NCBI GenBank assembly: GCA_007136565.1 | Contig: SLGS01000018.1 | Span: 1-6,941, forward strand | Origin: Clostridia bacterium | Lineage (GTDB): Bacteria; Bacillota; Sulfobacillia; SLMV01 | DNA length: 6,941 nucleotides | Direction of reading: 5' to 3' | In this document: in pieces, positions 6,589 to 6,941 of the stretch | Position numbering within the stretch: position 1 is the first letter of the stretch | Layout: every line of letters starts with the position of its first letter | Program-made: the position numbers and the translations under genes | The notes under the pieces: generated by a model | What the model saw: only the letters and a program-made list of their open reading frames with translations | Told to the model about the DNA's origin: nothing | Databases searched by the model: none

Positions 6589-6639
6589 TCCATCACGTCG
6601 CCACCCACCGTAGGTAAGGGTGGGTGGCGACGTGATGGA
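6589..6639. terminator. Perfect 21-bp hairpin closing the transport operon, candidate bidirectional terminator
   Basis: The arm at 6589-6609 (starting TCCATCACGTCG) is perfectly complementary to 6619-6639 (ending CGACGTGATGGA), around a nine-base loop. It starts 72 bases after the permease stop and ends seven bases before the stop of the convergent gene, so it can serve both. Neither strand has a U-tract after the stem. The length and perfection are more than a typical terminator needs, so a small inverted-repeat element is an alternative. Confidence 0.65.
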
Positions 6640-6645
6640 GTCGCT

Positions 6646-6941
6646 TCAGTAGGGGAAATTCCTGATCAGGACTATGGGAGTGGCGGCATCGGCGGAGCCG
6701 GCCGCCAGGTCGGCCATGGTGCCGAGGATGCTGGTCACGCTGCGCGGGGTTGTGCCCAGCGTTTCCCGGGATACGTCGCTGTCATCGGTTTGCACCATTT
6801 CGGCGATTTCTTCCCGCGTATAGCCCTGGCGGAACCAGGTTTCGACCTGCAGCTTGAGTTTGGTGCCCTGGCGCAATGATGCCCTCCGCAGACCTTCGCT
6901 GGAACCTATGGCCGGGTGGGGGTCTGCGAGTTCGTATATTC
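6646..6941 (-). CDS. Unrecognised protein, C-terminal part, running off the right edge
   Basis: The minus-strand frame ending in TGA at 6646-6648 stays open all the way to the right edge, so about 97 C-terminal residues are visible and the start is probably outside the window. A TTG at 6876 could act as a start, but the frame before it reads sensibly (YELADPHPAIGSSEGLRRAS) and I see no Shine-Dalgarno sequence for it. The middle, LKLQVETWFRQGYTREEIAEM, is amphipathic and helical and could be part of a helix-turn-helix ('GYTREEIAEM' resembles the first helices of DNA-binding domains). It is followed by DVSRETLGTTPRSVTSIL and an Ala-rich stretch (about 75-87). I recognise no family and assign no function. 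It has no signal peptide or membrane segment in the visible part and is convergent with the transport operon. Confidence 0.5.
   Translation of the reverse strand, partial: IYELADPHPAIGSSEGLRRASLRQGTKLKLQVETWFRQGYTREEIAEMVQTDDSDVSRETLGTTPRSVTSILGTMADLAAGSADAATPIVLIRNFPY

Overview
This is a GC-rich bacterial window with five complete genes, two genes cut by the window edges, and several hairpins in the gaps. Two of the three peptide-transport genes start with TTG behind strong GGGAGG-type ribosome binding sites, AGG (Arg) and ATA (Ile) codons are common, and none of the gap hairpins has a U-tract. This fits a high-GC lineage, possibly a deep-branching or anaerobic actinobacterium, but the taxonomic guess is weak and rests on style only.

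Layout, left to right. Positions 1-180 (+) are the tail of an AIR-synthase-like (PurM C-domain) protein. A hairpin (195-243) separates it from a convergent gene, 272-1078 (-), a TcmP/leucine-carboxyl-methyltransferase-type SAM methyltransferase. Upstream of that on the same strand lies 1312-2538 (-), a lipoprotein of the TIKI/ChaN/erythromycin-esterase-like superfamily with two GX2H motifs. A 409-base divergent gap (2539-2947) leads into a + strand operon: an extracellular family 5 (peptide/nickel type) substrate-binding lipoprotein (2948-4582), a DppB/OppB-type permease (4673-5635) and a DppC/OppC-type permease (5638-6516). A perfect 21-bp hairpin (6589-6639) closes the operon against a convergent, unrecognised gene that runs off the right edge (6646-6941, -).

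How the genes work together. The three + strand genes form the capture and membrane parts of a peptide-type ABC importer: the lipoprotein binds substrate outside the membrane and the two permeases form the pore. The two ATPase subunits (DppD/DppF type) are absent, and the closing hairpin and convergent gene make it likely they are encoded elsewhere. A hairpin between the binding-protein gene and the first permease may keep binding-protein expression above permease expression. The divergent hydrolase-like lipoprotein would also sit at the cell surface; a functional link to the importer is possible but unproven.

I found no CRISPR array, RNA gene, insertion sequence or clear novel system. The points most worth a second look are the 21-bp hairpin, the unrecognised right-edge gene, the lipoprotein hydrolase and the importer without ATPases.
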